A model generated the notes under the pieces. It was not told the DNA's origin. It saw nothing but the letters and a program-made list of their open reading frames with translations, and searched no databases. The position numbers and the translations under genes are program-made. Below, in pieces: positions 41,492-50,602 of a DNA stretch of 64,000 nucleotides; the stretch's first letter is position 1, and every line of letters starts with the position of its first letter. Location of the stretch: contig SVGM01000009.1 of NCBI GenBank assembly GCA_015056365.1, forward strand, positions 62,001-126,000, read 5' to 3'. Origin of the DNA: Clostridiales bacterium. GTDB taxonomy: Bacteria; Bacillota; Clostridia; Christensenellales; Aristaeellaceae.

Positions 41492-44458
41492 TCATGCCAT
41501 CTTGGCGTCGTTTTGTGATTTGTCTGCAAGCGTTGCGGGGCCTATGCCGTCCTCAATCATCTTCAGCATATGGGGAATGACCTGAGGATCGAACTGGGTA
41601 CCGCTTCCTTCCTTGAGTTCGCGGATGATATCCTCCGTGCACAGGGCGTCGCGGTAGCAGCGGTCGCTGGACATGGCGTCATAGCTGTCCGCCACGCCGA
41701 TGATGCGCGCCACCAGCGGAATCTCCTCGCCCTTCTTGCCTTCGCAGTAGCCATCGCCGTCATAGCGCTCGTGATGGTAGCGGGCGCCTTCGCTGATACC
41801 CTCCAGCGAGGTGAAGTCCTTGAGCACTCGGCCGCCCACATCAGGATGCGTCTGGATGATCTTGCGTTCCTCAGGCGTGAGCGAGCTTTCCTTGTTGAGA
41901 ATATTGTCCGGGATGCCGATCTTGCCGATGTCGTGGAGCATGGCCACAAAGTAGATCCGCTCCTGCTCCTCCTCGGACATATCCATGCGTCTGGCCAGTT
42001 CGCGGGCATACTCTGCCACGCGGATGGAATGGCCGTTGGTGTACGGATCCTTGGCGTCGATGACCCTGGCGAAGGTCTTCAGGGACTGATCCAGAATCGC
42101 CTGGTATTCTTCCTTGCGCCTGCGCAGGTTGTTCATATGCGCCCGGTTGATCAGGTAAATCAGGGCGGTGATGACCGCTACCGTACACAGCCCGATCAGC
42201 ACCCAGAACCAGGGCTGCTCCATCAGGCGTTTTTCCTTGTGGATCTCCACTTTGTAGGTGCGGCCCTGAGCGGGATGCTCCGGATTGAACACACGCATAC
42301 GGAAGGTATAGTCCCCGCCGGGCAGGTTGGTATAGCTGATGCTATCGTTTTTCTTGCCGTCCACAATGGTCTCTTCGCTGTCGATACCCTCCAGACAGTA
42401 AGCAATGTGGCTTTGGCTGGTATCGGTGAAGGACAGCATGGAAAAATCAATGGTGATACGGCGGGTATCACTGGTCAGGGTGAGCTTGGTGGGATGCTCG
42501 TAGACGTCGCCGTCCACCCACACGTCATTGATGATACCGTTGGGCAAGCTGCTGATTATGCCTTCAAAGGCGAAGATGCTCACGCCGTTTCTGGTTGCCA
42601 GATAGAGTCTGCCGTCGGATGATAGGTAGTTCCATGTATTGGCGTTCAGGGAGCCGGTGAGGCCGTAGGAAAAGCCGTACTGGGTGGTATCCGCGTCCTC
42701 TCCGGCCAGAAGCCGGGCCTTGTCCACCTGCAGCACGCCGCTGTTTTGCAAAACCCACAATTGCTCGTCCTTGAGGTAGAAATCAAAGATGCTGCCTGCC
42801 GCCTTGTCAAAATTGTCCAGCTTACGCGCATGGCCATCCTGCCAGTAGTACAGGCTGCTGCCCGCACTGACGAACATGCCGCCATCGCCGTCCGGCAGAA
42901 GACGCAGCACTACGCCTTCCGTCAATCCCTCCGCCTCACCGTAGCCGGTGAGGGTCCCGTTACTGAGGGTGTACATGCCGCCGCCATCGGTACCGATGTA
43001 CAGCGTACCGTCATCCGTCTGGGTAAAGCAGAGGATGGCGGCATTGTTCATGCCGTGTTCTGTACCGTAAAATGCCTGGACGCTTCCGTCCTTAAGCAGA
43101 TAGAAGCCGCTGTTCGTACCGGCCGCCACCGTGCCGTCCTGAAGCTCCAGCAAGGTACGGGACCAGCTGTTGGTCATGCCGTTTTCCTCGTTATAGGCAA
43201 CCATTGCTCCGGTGGCGGGTTCATAACAGATCACGCCGTTAGCGGAGTACGTGCCCAGCCAGACGCTGCCGTCGTTGCTGGCGACGATCTGCCGGATTCG
43301 TACGCCGGCGAGCATCTCGGTCAGTTCGTTGTGAACAGGTTGCCAGTTTTCGTCAAACACCATCAGGCCGCTGTCCAGACCCAGATAGTAGCAACCCGCT
43401 TGGAATGCAATGGTATTGACCGCAATATTATCAAGCCCGGCCACTGCATTGGGGGAAACATAGCAGCCCTTGCTGAATTTGATCACGCCATAGCTGGAGG
43501 ACGCCAGCCAGAAATTGCCCTCGTAGTCGCGTATAGCGCTGTTGAGGGCGGCAACGTGGGATTCCTCGCCAAACTGTCGCAGCGTGCCGTCCAGCGTGAT
43601 CCAGGCAAAGCCCATCTGGCCGGAAACCAGCACATCTCCCTGCCGCGTAATTCTGAGTCGATTGTGGATAGTCACGTTGCCGGTATCCATTATTTGCACC
43701 GTGAAGCCCGAAGCGTCCAGTGCTTCACCGGTGAAGGTCACCTTGGCCACCTTGTTCTGGTAGGTGCCCAGATAGATGACGCCGCTGGCATCCGAAGCCA
43801 CGGCATAGATCTGCTCTCCCTTAGGAAAAACGCTCTCCGACAACACGATGCCCACTACCGCGCCGTCTTTGACCACGGCGCATTTCCAGTCGTTTAGGGA
43901 CGCCCAGATCCGGCCGTAGCGATCCACACCTAGGGTATAGATGGTTTCGCCGCTGAGCTGGGGATCATCAATGGGAACGAGCACGCCGTCCCGGATTTCA
44001 CCCAGACCTGCGGAGGACGCCACGTAGATGGTGCCGTCCTTCCCCTGCGCAAAATCGCGGATGCTCAGGAAGGGATTCCCCTGCTCCTGTACGATGCGGA
44101 TGAACTGCTCCCCGTCATACAGGTAAACGCCTGCGTCGTTGGTGCCGATCCACAGCCGTCCCTGAGCATCTTCCATCAAGGCACGGATGGAAGAGGACTC
44201 AATCTTGCCCTCCTGGCTGAAATTGCGGAAATTGGTGCCGTCATAGCGAATCAGACCGCCGTAGCTGCCGATCCAGACGTAGCTGTCCGAGGTTTGATAT
44301 ACCACGTTGGCTTCGCCGGTTGGCAGGCCATTTCGGTCATTGTAGACGGTAACCACATATTGTGTTTCATTCAGCGCAGACGACGCCAGCGAAGCCGCAG
44401 GAAGCAGCATCGCCAAAAGCAGCGCCAGGATACAAAGAAATACATTGCGCTTTGACAT
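41492..44458 (-). CDS. Beta-propeller sensor with Y_Y_Y domain and HD-GYP c-di-GMP phosphodiesterase domain
   Basis: A 988-residue membrane receptor. A signal peptide (cleavage near PAASLASS) is followed by about 600 extracellular residues of regulator-propeller repeats (ALMEDAQGRLWIGTNDAGVYLYDG and many like it). A Y_Y_Y-like domain follows (ISYTNLPGGDYTFRMRVFN), then one membrane helix near residue 755 (VLIGLCTVAVITALIYLI) and a cytoplasmic HD-GYP domain to the end. HD motifs are NGHSIRVAEYARELA, MLHDIGKIGIPD and HHERYDGDGYCEG; the last has GYC where GYP is usual. The start at 44458 (ATG) is preferred over GTG 44467. Ligand unknown. Confidence 0.9.
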   Translation of the reverse strand: MSKRNVFLCILALLLAMLLPAASLASSALNETQYVVTVYNDRNGLPTGEANVVYQTSDSYVWIGSYGGLIRYDGTNFRNFSQEGKIESSSIRALMEDAQGRLWIGTNDAGVYLYDGEQFIRIVQEQGNPFLSIRDFAQGKDGTIYVASSAGLGEIRDGVLVPIDDPQLSGETIYTLGVDRYGRIWASLNDWKCAVVKDGAVVGIVLSESVFPKGEQIYAVASDASGVIYLGTYQNKVAKVTFTGEALDASGFTVQIMDTGNVTIHNRLRITRQGDVLVSGQMGFAWITLDGTLRQFGEESHVAALNSAIRDYEGNFWLASSSYGVIKFSKGCYVSPNAVAGLDNIAVNTIAFQAGCYYLGLDSGLMVFDENWQPVHNELTEMLAGVRIRQIVASNDGSVWLGTYSANGVICYEPATGAMVAYNEENGMTNSWSRTLLELQDGTVAAGTNSGFYLLKDGSVQAFYGTEHGMNNAAILCFTQTDDGTLYIGTDGGGMYTLSNGTLTGYGEAEGLTEGVVLRLLPDGDGGMFVSAGSSLYYWQDGHARKLDNFDKAAGSIFDFYLKDEQLWVLQNSGVLQVDKARLLAGEDADTTQYGFSYGLTGSLNANTWNYLSSDGRLYLATRNGVSIFAFEGIISSLPNGIINDVWVDGDVYEHPTKLTLTSDTRRITIDFSMLSFTDTSQSHIAYCLEGIDSEETIVDGKKNDSISYTNLPGGDYTFRMRVFNPEHPAQGRTYKVEIHKEKRLMEQPWFWVLIGLCTVAVITALIYLINRAHMNNLRRRKEEYQAILDQSLKTFARVIDAKDPYTNGHSIRVAEYARELARRMDMSEEEQERIYFVAMLHDIGKIGIPDNILNKESSLTPEERKIIQTHPDVGGRVLKDFTSLEGISEGARYHHERYDGDGYCEGKKGEEIPLVARIIGVADSYDAMSSDRCYRDALCTEDIIRELKEGSGTQFDPQVIPHMLKMIEDGIGPATLADKSQNDAKMA

Positions 44459-44494
44459 GGTTGTCACTCCGCATCATGAAAATCAATTAAAAAA

Positions 44495-44523
44495 AGTATA
44501 TCACAAGCGAAAAAAATTTACAA
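44495..44523 (-). promoter_or_regulatory. Promoter of the propeller/HD-GYP gene
   Basis: On the minus strand TTGTAA and TATACT are 17 bases apart in an AT-rich patch, about 40 bases before the start codon. Confidence 0.7.
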
Positions 44524-44579
44524 TTCCGAACTTAATCATTTTCCAACGTGTAACCGAAAGGTAATCCCTTTGTGTTTGC

Positions 44580-45755
44580 TCAGCCGCGGATCTTCACGCT
44601 GACGCCGTTGACCTTTACGTTGTCATCCGCCAGTACCATGATGTAGCACTTGCCATCGATCATACGGGTCTGCACCAGATCGCTGTGGGCGGGATCCACC
44701 CGGATGGACACGCTGGGGGTTTCCACCTGAAACTGACGGGGCGTAACCATATTCACGGCAGGGATCTCCGCGTAGCTGCCAAAGGACTGGTCATACTTTT
44801 CCTCAAAGGCGTTCTGTCGCTCCAGCGATACGCCGCAGGTCTCCAGCATGGTTTTCACGTCGCTCTTTGTCAGGCACAGCGGCGCGGCGGTCTTGTCCGC
44901 CTTGCGTTCCTCGATCATGGTACAAACGGTATCGTGCACCGTCTGCACCACGTCCAGGCTGCACTCGTCCTCCAGCGTCTCCTGAAGCAAAGCCTGGAAG
45001 GTTTCCTTCTGCTCCTCTGCCGGCATGATGGGCTCCATGCCAAAGACATTCTGCATGAAAGCCTCATGGGGATCGGCACTGTTTTTGGTATAGAAAAGGG
45101 AAGCGTAGATATTGGCGCTGCGCTCCTCAAAGGCGGGGAACAAGAAGCCCATCTCCGGCATGCCCACGACCCAGTCCTCCGGGCGGTTGTGGAAGTCGTT
45201 GTCGGCGGTTTCATAGCACAGGGCGGACTTGGTCTGCTTCACCGGGCACACGCCCAGCAGGACATAGCTAAATACGTTCTGGGACTGTTCCTGATCCAGC
45301 TCGTCGTTGGCATTTTTGTAGGGTACATCGTAGCCGTCGTGGAGCATCAGGATCAGGTAGTTGGCGGCCTGCTGCTGCTCATTGACCGACTGAGTCTCGT
45401 GGGCATGCTCCGCCGCGATGGCGCCGATGACCCGCTGAAAAACCGCATCCACTGCCGCGTCATCCTTGAGGCCACTGTCCCTAAGAGCGGTGAGCAAACG
45501 ATGTTCCTCGCCTTCCATCACCTGCAGGGCGTCAAAATCCACCGCGACCAGGTTCTGGCCCAGGGTGCCGGAAAGCACACGCTTAAAGATCGCCATGTAT
45601 TTTTCGTTCTCTTCCTGAGGCAGGTGGTACACCGGCTTTTGAAAGGTAGAGATCACCTGACCTGCATTGGTAATGTAGCAACCCCGGAGCATGGTGGGGT
45701 TGCGCTTATCAGGGTTCAGCCTGCGCTTGATCTCGGAAAGTTCGCGTTGATTCAT
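44580..45755 (-). CDS. DUF4317 family protein
   Basis: A 391-residue soluble protein of the DUF4317 family, found widely in Clostridia. MNQRELSEIKRRLNPDKRNPTMLRGCYIT at the N-terminus is characteristic of the family. The remainder is acidic with no known catalytic motif and no membrane segment. GAGGTGAATCCCC precedes the ATG. It stands as a single-gene unit with its own promoter. The role of the family is not known to me. Confidence 0.85.
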   Translation of the reverse strand: MNQRELSEIKRRLNPDKRNPTMLRGCYITNAGQVISTFQKPVYHLPQEENEKYMAIFKRVLSGTLGQNLVAVDFDALQVMEGEEHRLLTALRDSGLKDDAAVDAVFQRVIGAIAAEHAHETQSVNEQQQAANYLILMLHDGYDVPYKNANDELDQEQSQNVFSYVLLGVCPVKQTKSALCYETADNDFHNRPEDWVVGMPEMGFLFPAFEERSANIYASLFYTKNSADPHEAFMQNVFGMEPIMPAEEQKETFQALLQETLEDECSLDVVQTVHDTVCTMIEERKADKTAAPLCLTKSDVKTMLETCGVSLERQNAFEEKYDQSFGSYAEIPAVNMVTPRQFQVETPSVSIRVDPAHSDLVQTRMIDGKCYIMVLADDNVKVNGVSVKIRG

Positions 45756-45794
45756 GGGGATTCACCTCTGGCAAAAAAGTAAGAGCCACTATGT

Positions 45795-45824
45795 ATCTTA
45801 TCACAGCCATGACCCCTGTGGCAA
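45795..45824 (-). promoter_or_regulatory. Promoter of the DUF4317 gene
   Basis: On the minus strand TTGCCA and TAAGAT are 18 bases apart, about 40 bases before the start codon. Confidence 0.5.
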
Positions 45825-45904
45825 ATGCTCCCGGAGACCCGACGACGAAAGCAGCGCCCGCCTTTGCTCCTCTCCGGCAAAGGCGAACGCTGGGATATGA
45901 ATGA

Positions 45905-47386
45905 TTAGCCTATCTCCACCACTCCCGTGCAGATTTTATCCAAAAACATACGGTCGTGCTCCACAATTAGCAGCGTAGGTGCATACTCAAGGATCAATTC
46001 CTCCACCTGACGTCTGCTCAGCACATCAATGTAATTCAGGGGTTCATCCCATACATACAGGTGGGCTGGCTTGCACAAACCTGCCGCCAGCAGCACCTTC
46101 TTCTTCTGCCCCTGGGAGAAGTACTCCAGCGGCCTGTCGAACTGCTCCCGACTCAGGCCCATGTTGCGCAGAATAGCCTTCAGCAGTGTTTCGTCCAGCT
46201 GGTTGGCGGCGATGAACTGGCTCATGCTGCCCCGCAGCCCTTCTGTGGACTGGGGCACATAGGACACCGTCAGCCCGGAAGCAACGGAAACGCTGCCGGT
46301 GAGTGCGTTGCCTATGCCGCACAGCGCCTTGAGCACGCTGCTTTTTCCGGCGCCATTGGCCCCCATCAGCGCCAGTCTGTCACCCTGCCGAAGCTCAAAG
46401 CGGATGCCGTCACAAACGGTGCGCTCGCCGTAGCGGATCGCGCCGTCCTGTACGCTGACCAGTGTCTGCTTGGGGTGACGCAGGGTGGTTAGCTTCAATT
46501 CCCCCACCTGCTCCACGTTCTTGAGCAGCTTGCTTTTCTCCGCCATTTCCTTTTCCCGGCGGCGGACAATACTTTTCGCGCGTTTCATCATCGCCGCGCT
46601 GCGTGCGCCCACATAACCGCGATCCAGCGCCGCCACCTGGCTTTCTGCCACATGGAACTTGCCCTTCTCCGCGTTGGCACTCCATGCAGCGGCCCGGCGC
46701 GCGCTTTGTCCCAGCCTGGCGATATCCTTACGTAGGGTCTCGTTCTGGGCTGCCTCGCTCTCGTTCTGCAGGTCAAAGGCCTGCTCCCAGGTATCGTAAT
46801 CCCCCTGCATCACAGTAATCTTGGCCCGTTCCATGGCCATTACATGATCGATGCAGCGGTTTAAGAAGTCACGGTCATGGCTGACCAGCAAAAAGCCGTC
46901 CTTTCGGCTGAGATAGTCCGCCACTTGCTGACGGCCGTGCAGGTCCAGGTGATTGGTGGGCTCGTCGATAAGCGGATATACGTCGTCCCTGGCAAACAGC
47001 GCGCACAGCTGCGCCTTGGTCTGCTCGCCGTTGCTCAAGGTGGAAAACGGCCTTTCCAATGCCTCTTCGCTGCCGAAGAGCTGGTTCCATTCGCAGATGA
47101 AGCGCCAGTCTTCGGTATCCGGCGCAGCCTGGCGCATGACCTCCATGGTGGTCATGCCGGGATCCTTCACCGGAAAGGGAAAATACACCGCGCTCAGGGG
47201 CATATGAATGCGCCCGCTGCTGTCCAGTTCTCCGCTGAGCAGGCGCAAAAGCGTGGTCTTGCCACGGCCGTTGCGACCGGTAAGTCCCAGCCGCCAGGTG
47301 CTGTCCAGACGGGCCGTCAGGTCCTCAAACACCGGATCGGCGCTGCCGTCGTAGGTATAAGTCAAATGTTGAATGGTGATGTTCAT
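45905..47386 (-). CDS. ABC-F ribosomal protection protein (Lsa/Vga-like)
   Basis: A 493-residue soluble ATPase with two ABC domains and no membrane segments. Walker A motifs are GLTGRNGRGKTTLLR and LMGANGAGKSSVLK; signatures are LSNGEQTKAQL and FSQGQKKKVLLA; Walker B sites are PLIDEPTNHLDL and YVWDEPLNYIDV. The interdomain linker (about residues 205-300) is the region that reaches the ribosomal peptidyl-transferase centre. Second-domain text NYIDVLSRRQVEELI is typical of Lsa/Vga proteins, which give resistance to lincosamides, streptogramin A and pleuromutilins. Start 47386 follows AGGAGGTATGCCCA. The upstream leader looks like an attenuator. Confidence 0.88.
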   Translation of the reverse strand: MNITIQHLTYTYDGSADPVFEDLTARLDSTWRLGLTGRNGRGKTTLLRLLSGELDSSGRIHMPLSAVYFPFPVKDPGMTTMEVMRQAAPDTEDWRFICEWNQLFGSEEALERPFSTLSNGEQTKAQLCALFARDDVYPLIDEPTNHLDLHGRQQVADYLSRKDGFLLVSHDRDFLNRCIDHVMAMERAKITVMQGDYDTWEQAFDLQNESEAAQNETLRKDIARLGQSARRAAAWSANAEKGKFHVAESQVAALDRGYVGARSAAMMKRAKSIVRRREKEMAEKSKLLKNVEQVGELKLTTLRHPKQTLVSVQDGAIRYGERTVCDGIRFELRQGDRLALMGANGAGKSSVLKALCGIGNALTGSVSVASGLTVSYVPQSTEGLRGSMSQFIAANQLDETLLKAILRNMGLSREQFDRPLEYFSQGQKKKVLLAAGLCKPAHLYVWDEPLNYIDVLSRRQVEELILEYAPTLLIVEHDRMFLDKICTGVVEIG

Positions 47387-47436
47387 TGGGCATACCTCCT
47401 TGGGAAAAACCAAAGGGGACAGCATTTTTCCACAGC

Positions 47437-47465
47437 AAAAAAACGAAGCCCACTGATGCGCTTCT
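47437..47465 (-). terminator. Candidate attenuator terminator in the ABC-F leader
   Basis: On the minus strand GAAGC-GCATCAGTGG-GCTTC is followed by GTTTTTTT, only about 50 bases before the ABC-F start codon. Its left arm AGAAGCGC can instead pair with GCGCTTCT at the 5' end of the transcript (47609-47616), which would disrupt the terminator. Confidence 0.6.
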
Positions 47466-47553
47466 CCTCCCGCCATGGCAAGCCAACAAACCGCCCGTTT
47501 CCCGGCGGCGTTTGCTTACACTCTCCCCTTCATGAGTTCAGGGTGCGGCAGGA

Positions 47554-47565
47554 TTATTTGCGCAT
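47554..47565 (-). CDS. Candidate minimal leader ORF (Met-Arg-Lys) of the ABC-F gene
   Basis: In the middle of the ABC-F leader, ACGGAG is followed at 8 bases by ATG CGC AAA TAA. A three-codon frame with a proper ribosome binding site could hold a drug-stalled ribosome and change folding of the attenuator. A second short frame, ATGAAGGGGAGAGTGTAA, lies further on without a clear ribosome binding site. Translation is inferred. Confidence 0.35.
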   Translation of the reverse strand: MRK

Positions 47566-47622
47566 CTTTTCAGCTCCGTTTCTATCATCAAAATCAATTC
47601 GCGCCCATAGAAGCGCTGGCTT

Positions 47623-47652
47623 ATTGTAGCACGGCAGGAAGGAAAAAGTCAA
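47623..47652 (-). promoter_or_regulatory. Promoter of the ABC-F gene
   Basis: On the minus strand TTGACT and TACAAT are 18 bases apart. It starts a leader of about 230 nt and lies directly after the cobO stop codon (47660). Confidence 0.65.
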
Positions 47653-47659
47653 TCCTGCA

Positions 47660-48184
47660 TTACCATTCCACGCCAGGACGCGCCTCAAGCCCCTGATCGT
47701 AGGGGTGGCGGAGCTTGCGGATCTCGCTGAGATAGTCCGCCTGCTCCCTGAGGGACTGGGGCGCGGAATAGCCGGTGACCACCACCTCGCCCAGAGAAAG
47801 CCCTGTGCGGATCAGCTGCCACATGGTCTCCTCTTCCACAAGGCCAAGCTGTACCGCCATGGCCAACTCGTCAAAGATCATCAGCTGCGGCTTCTCGGCA
47901 TTGAGCCTGTCCAGCAGTTCCCCGGCACTTCGCCGGTGGGCGGCTTTGGCAGCCTCCAGCTCCTCCGGGGACAGCTGCCAGGTGAAACCCTCCAGCTTTG
48001 CCCCATCAAAAACGTAGGCATTGCCAAAAGTCCTGAGGGCATTCAGCTCGCCGGATTGACCATCCTTGACAAACTGCGCGACCAGCACCCGCTGGCCGTG
48101 ACCCAGTCCGCGCAGCGCCAACCCCATGGCGGCAGTGGTTTTTCCCTTGCCATCCCCGGTATAGAGATGCAGCTTATGTTCCAT
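47660..48184 (-). CDS. cobO: Corrinoid adenosyltransferase, BtuR/CobO type
   Basis: A 174-residue enzyme that adds the adenosyl group of ATP to cob(I)alamin. The P-loop is LYTGDGKGKTTAAMGLALRG at residue 7, followed by VAQFVKDGQSGEL, and the family signature LMIFDELAMAVQLGLV, with VVVTGYSAPQSL near the end. All are diagnostic of the CobA/CobO/BtuR group. AAAGGAGGAGACAGC precedes the ATG. It is divergent from the cobalamin riboswitch and transporter operon; it has no riboswitch of its own that I can see. Confidence 0.93.
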   Translation of the reverse strand: MEHKLHLYTGDGKGKTTAAMGLALRGLGHGQRVLVAQFVKDGQSGELNALRTFGNAYVFDGAKLEGFTWQLSPEELEAAKAAHRRSAGELLDRLNAEKPQLMIFDELAMAVQLGLVEEETMWQLIRTGLSLGEVVVTGYSAPQSLREQADYLSEIRKLRHPYDQGLEARPGVEW

Positions 48185-48268
48185 GCTGTCTCCTCCTTTG
48201 TTGCGGCATGGTTATGCTTATTCGGGATGCAGGATCTCGTTCCCTGCCAAGGACGGTTGTTTTCGGCT

Positions 48269-48297
48269 TGTGCATTTCCATCCGCTCTGCTATACTC
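48269..48297 (+). promoter_or_regulatory. Promoter of the cobalamin transport operon
   Basis: TTGTGC and TATACT are 17 bases apart, just upstream of the riboswitch core. Confidence 0.65.
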
Positions 48298-48309
48298 AAT
48301 AACGGAACC

Positions 48310-48486
48310 TAACCAGAACAGCATCTGCAAAGCGCGGCCATGCCGCAGGAACAGGGGTGAGAGTCCCCGACAGTGACGCTGCTGTGTAGAGCGATGTCCG
48401 ACCCCCGCGCGAAAGCGCAGCCATTGGGCTTCGGCCTGAGAAGGCGGGCAAGGGCGCCTGAGCTCCAAGTCAGAATACGGCTTTGC
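48310..48486 (+). promoter_or_regulatory. Cobalamin riboswitch
   Basis: The conserved core is seen in order: GGAACAGGGGTGAGAGTCCCC followed by GACAGTGACGCTGCTGTGTA (the GGTGAAAATCCGGnnCTGTCCCGCAACTGTA region). Next comes GCCATTGGGCTTCGGCCTGAGAAGGC and the B12-box-like AAGTCAGAATACGGC. It precedes genes for vitamin B12 uptake, which confirms the call. An expression platform with CGCCG...CGGCG hairpin and TTTGTGCGTTT follows at about 48560-48597. Confidence 0.9.
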
Positions 48487-48641
48487 AGATGGGCACAGAA
48501 TACGCCTTCGATCCAAGGGCGGTGTTGCCGTGTGCAGCGCCTTTTTGGCATGCACAGGTACGCCGTACGGCCTTTCGCTGTGCGGCGTTTGTGCGTTTCC
48601 GGCCAGTTTTCCAAGAAAACATCGAAAGGTAGGAATCCGCA

Positions 48642-49568
48642 ATGAAATGGTTCATCAAATGTTTCTGTCTTCTCATGACAATGGTGCTGCTGTGCAGCGC
48701 CGCGCTGGCAGCTCCCCCTGCCGCAGACCGTGCAGGCAACCCCATCCAGGTGCCTGCACAGGTCAACCGCATCGTATCCCTCGCCCCTGCCACTACGCAG
48801 ATCCTGGATGCCCTGGGGTTGCTGGACAAGGTGGTGGGCGTGGATACCCAGACTCCGCTGTATGTGGCGGGCGTGGAGCATCTGCCCCAGTTTGACCTGA
48901 TGTCCCCCGACATTGAGGCGATTGCAGCGCTGGAACCCGACATTCTCTTTGCCTCCGGCATGAGCTACCTGGACGGCAACCCCTTCCAGCTTTTGATGGA
49001 TATGGGCGTTTGTGTAGTGGATATCCCCTCTGCAGACAGCATCGCCGGCATCTGCGACGATATCCTCTTCACCGCCGGCTGCCTTGGCATGGACGCCCAG
49101 GGGCAGGCCATCGTGGACGACATGCTGGCGAAGATTGACGCGCTGGCTGCCATCGGTGGCTCCATCGAAACCAAAAAGACCGTGCTGTTCGAGATCGGCG
49201 CGCTGCCCTACATCTACAGCTTCGGGCAGGGTACCTTCCTTCATGAGATGCTCACGCTGCTGGGCGCGGAAAACGTGCTGGGCGGGCAAAGCGGCTGGCT
49301 TGCCGTTAGTGAAGAGCACGCCGTAGCCGCCAATCCTGACGTGATCCTGACCAATGTCAACTACATCGAGGATTCCGTGGGCGAGATCCTGGCACGGCCC
49401 GGCTGGGAAAACGTCACCGCCATCAGCACCGGCAACGTCTTCTACATCGACAACGGCGCCAGCTCCCTGCCCAGCCATCACATCGTGGACGCCATGATCC
49501 AGATGGCTGTCGCCCTCTACCCCGACGCCTTCGCGGACGATGCAGCTTTACCTGCCGACGCGACCTGA
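48642..49568 (+). CDS. btuF: Cobalamin ABC transporter substrate-binding protein (BtuF-like)
   Basis: A 308-residue exported binding protein of the helical-backbone (type III, FecB/BtuF) class. A signal peptide ends near ALAAPP; no clear lipobox is present, although a Cys lies at residue 18. RIVSLAPATTQILDALGLLDKVVGVD is the classic first motif, followed by the SPDIEAIAALEPDILF segment. It is the first gene under the cobalamin riboswitch, followed by permease and ATPase genes, which supports a role in capturing B12. TAGGAATCCGCA precedes the ATG. Confidence 0.88.
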   Translation: MKWFIKCFCLLMTMVLLCSAALAAPPAADRAGNPIQVPAQVNRIVSLAPATTQILDALGLLDKVVGVDTQTPLYVAGVEHLPQFDLMSPDIEAIAALEPDILFASGMSYLDGNPFQLLMDMGVCVVDIPSADSIAGICDDILFTAGCLGMDAQGQAIVDDMLAKIDALAAIGGSIETKKTVLFEIGALPYIYSFGQGTFLHEMLTLLGAENVLGGQSGWLAVSEEHAVAANPDVILTNVNYIEDSVGEILARPGWENVTAISTGNVFYIDNGASSLPSHHIVDAMIQMAVALYPDAFADDAALPADAT

Positions 49569-49576
49569 TATCACCC

Positions 49577-50602
49577 ATGAAAAACAAAGTCAAGTTTCTT
49601 CTGTTCCTTGCGTCCGCGCTTGCCGCGCTGGCGCTAGGCGTGTGCATCGGCAGCAGCCGTATTCCATTGGGTACGGTGCTGTCGGTGCTGAGCCACAAGC
49701 TCTTTGGTACAGCCCTGCCTGAAAGCGTCACCGGCGTAACGGCTTCCATTGTGTGGAGCATCCGCTTCCCCCGCGCCGTGATGGCCTTTCTCATCGGCGC
49801 GGCGCTGTCCGCCAGCGGCACGGTGATGCAGTCCGTACTGCGCAACCCGTTGGCCTCCTCCTACACCCTGGGCGTTTCCTCCGGAGCGTCCCTGCTGGCT
49901 GCGGTGGTGCTGGTCACCGGGTTCTCCCTGCCGGTCATCGGTTCCTATACACTGCCCTTCCTTGGCTTCATCGGCGGTCTGGGTACGGTGTTCCTCGCCA
50001 TGGCGCTGAGTATGCGCTTTGACCGGGGCATGGAAAACCACACCATCATTCTGGTGGGCATGGTGCTATCCCTGTTCGTCAATGCTCTGCTCACGCTGGT
50101 GACCGCCCTGTCCTCGGAACGGCTGAGCCAGCTGATCTTCTGGCAGATGGGCAGTTTTTCCGGCGAAACGTGGCAGAACTGCGGGCTGGTGCTGACGGTA
50201 CTTGCCTTGGGGCTGTGCATCCTGCAGCGGTATGCCCGTGAGATGGATCTGATGACCTTCGGCGAGGAACAGGCGCTGTCCGCTGGTGTGGAGATGCGAC
50301 GGGTCAAGCTGATTCTGATCGCCCTCTCCGCGCTGCTCACCGGCACCGCGGTCTCCCTTGTGGGCGTGATCGGCTTCGTTGACCTGATCGCCCCCCACAT
50401 CATCCGCCGGCTGTTCGGTTCCAATCACCGGCTGGTAACGCCCATGGCTGCGCTGTTCGGCGGCACGTTCATGGTGCTTGCGGACCTGCTGGCCCGCACG
50501 ATCCTCTCGCCATTGGAGCTACCCGTGGGCGCTGTGACCGCGCTGATCGGCGCGCCCTTCTTTGCCTGGGTTTACTTCCACAGAAAGCGGGGTGCTGCCT
50601 GA
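49577..50602 (+). CDS. btuC: Cobalamin ABC transporter permease (BtuC-like, FecCD family)
   Basis: A 341-residue membrane protein with about ten helices. SIRFPRAVMAFLIGAALSASGTVMQSVLRNPLA is the FecCD signature, and SLVGVIGFVDLIAPHIIRRLFGSNHR is the coupling helix that contacts the ATPase. It begins 9 bases after btuF and its stop overlaps the start of btuD by one base. It forms the channel for B12 uptake as a dimer. Confidence 0.93.
   Translation: MKNKVKFLLFLASALAALALGVCIGSSRIPLGTVLSVLSHKLFGTALPESVTGVTASIVWSIRFPRAVMAFLIGAALSASGTVMQSVLRNPLASSYTLGVSSGASLLAAVVLVTGFSLPVIGSYTLPFLGFIGGLGTVFLAMALSMRFDRGMENHTIILVGMVLSLFVNALLTLVTALSSERLSQLIFWQMGSFSGETWQNCGLVLTVLALGLCILQRYAREMDLMTFGEEQALSAGVEMRRVKLILIALSALLTGTAVSLVGVIGFVDLIAPHIIRRLFGSNHRLVTPMAALFGGTFMVLADLLARTILSPLELPVGAVTALIGAPFFAWVYFHRKRGAA

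Noticed and set aside
47597-47611. Four-codon frame ATG GGC GCG AAT TGA in the ABC-F leader
   Set aside because: It begins very close to the expected transcript start and has no ribosome binding site, so it is not a credible leader peptide.
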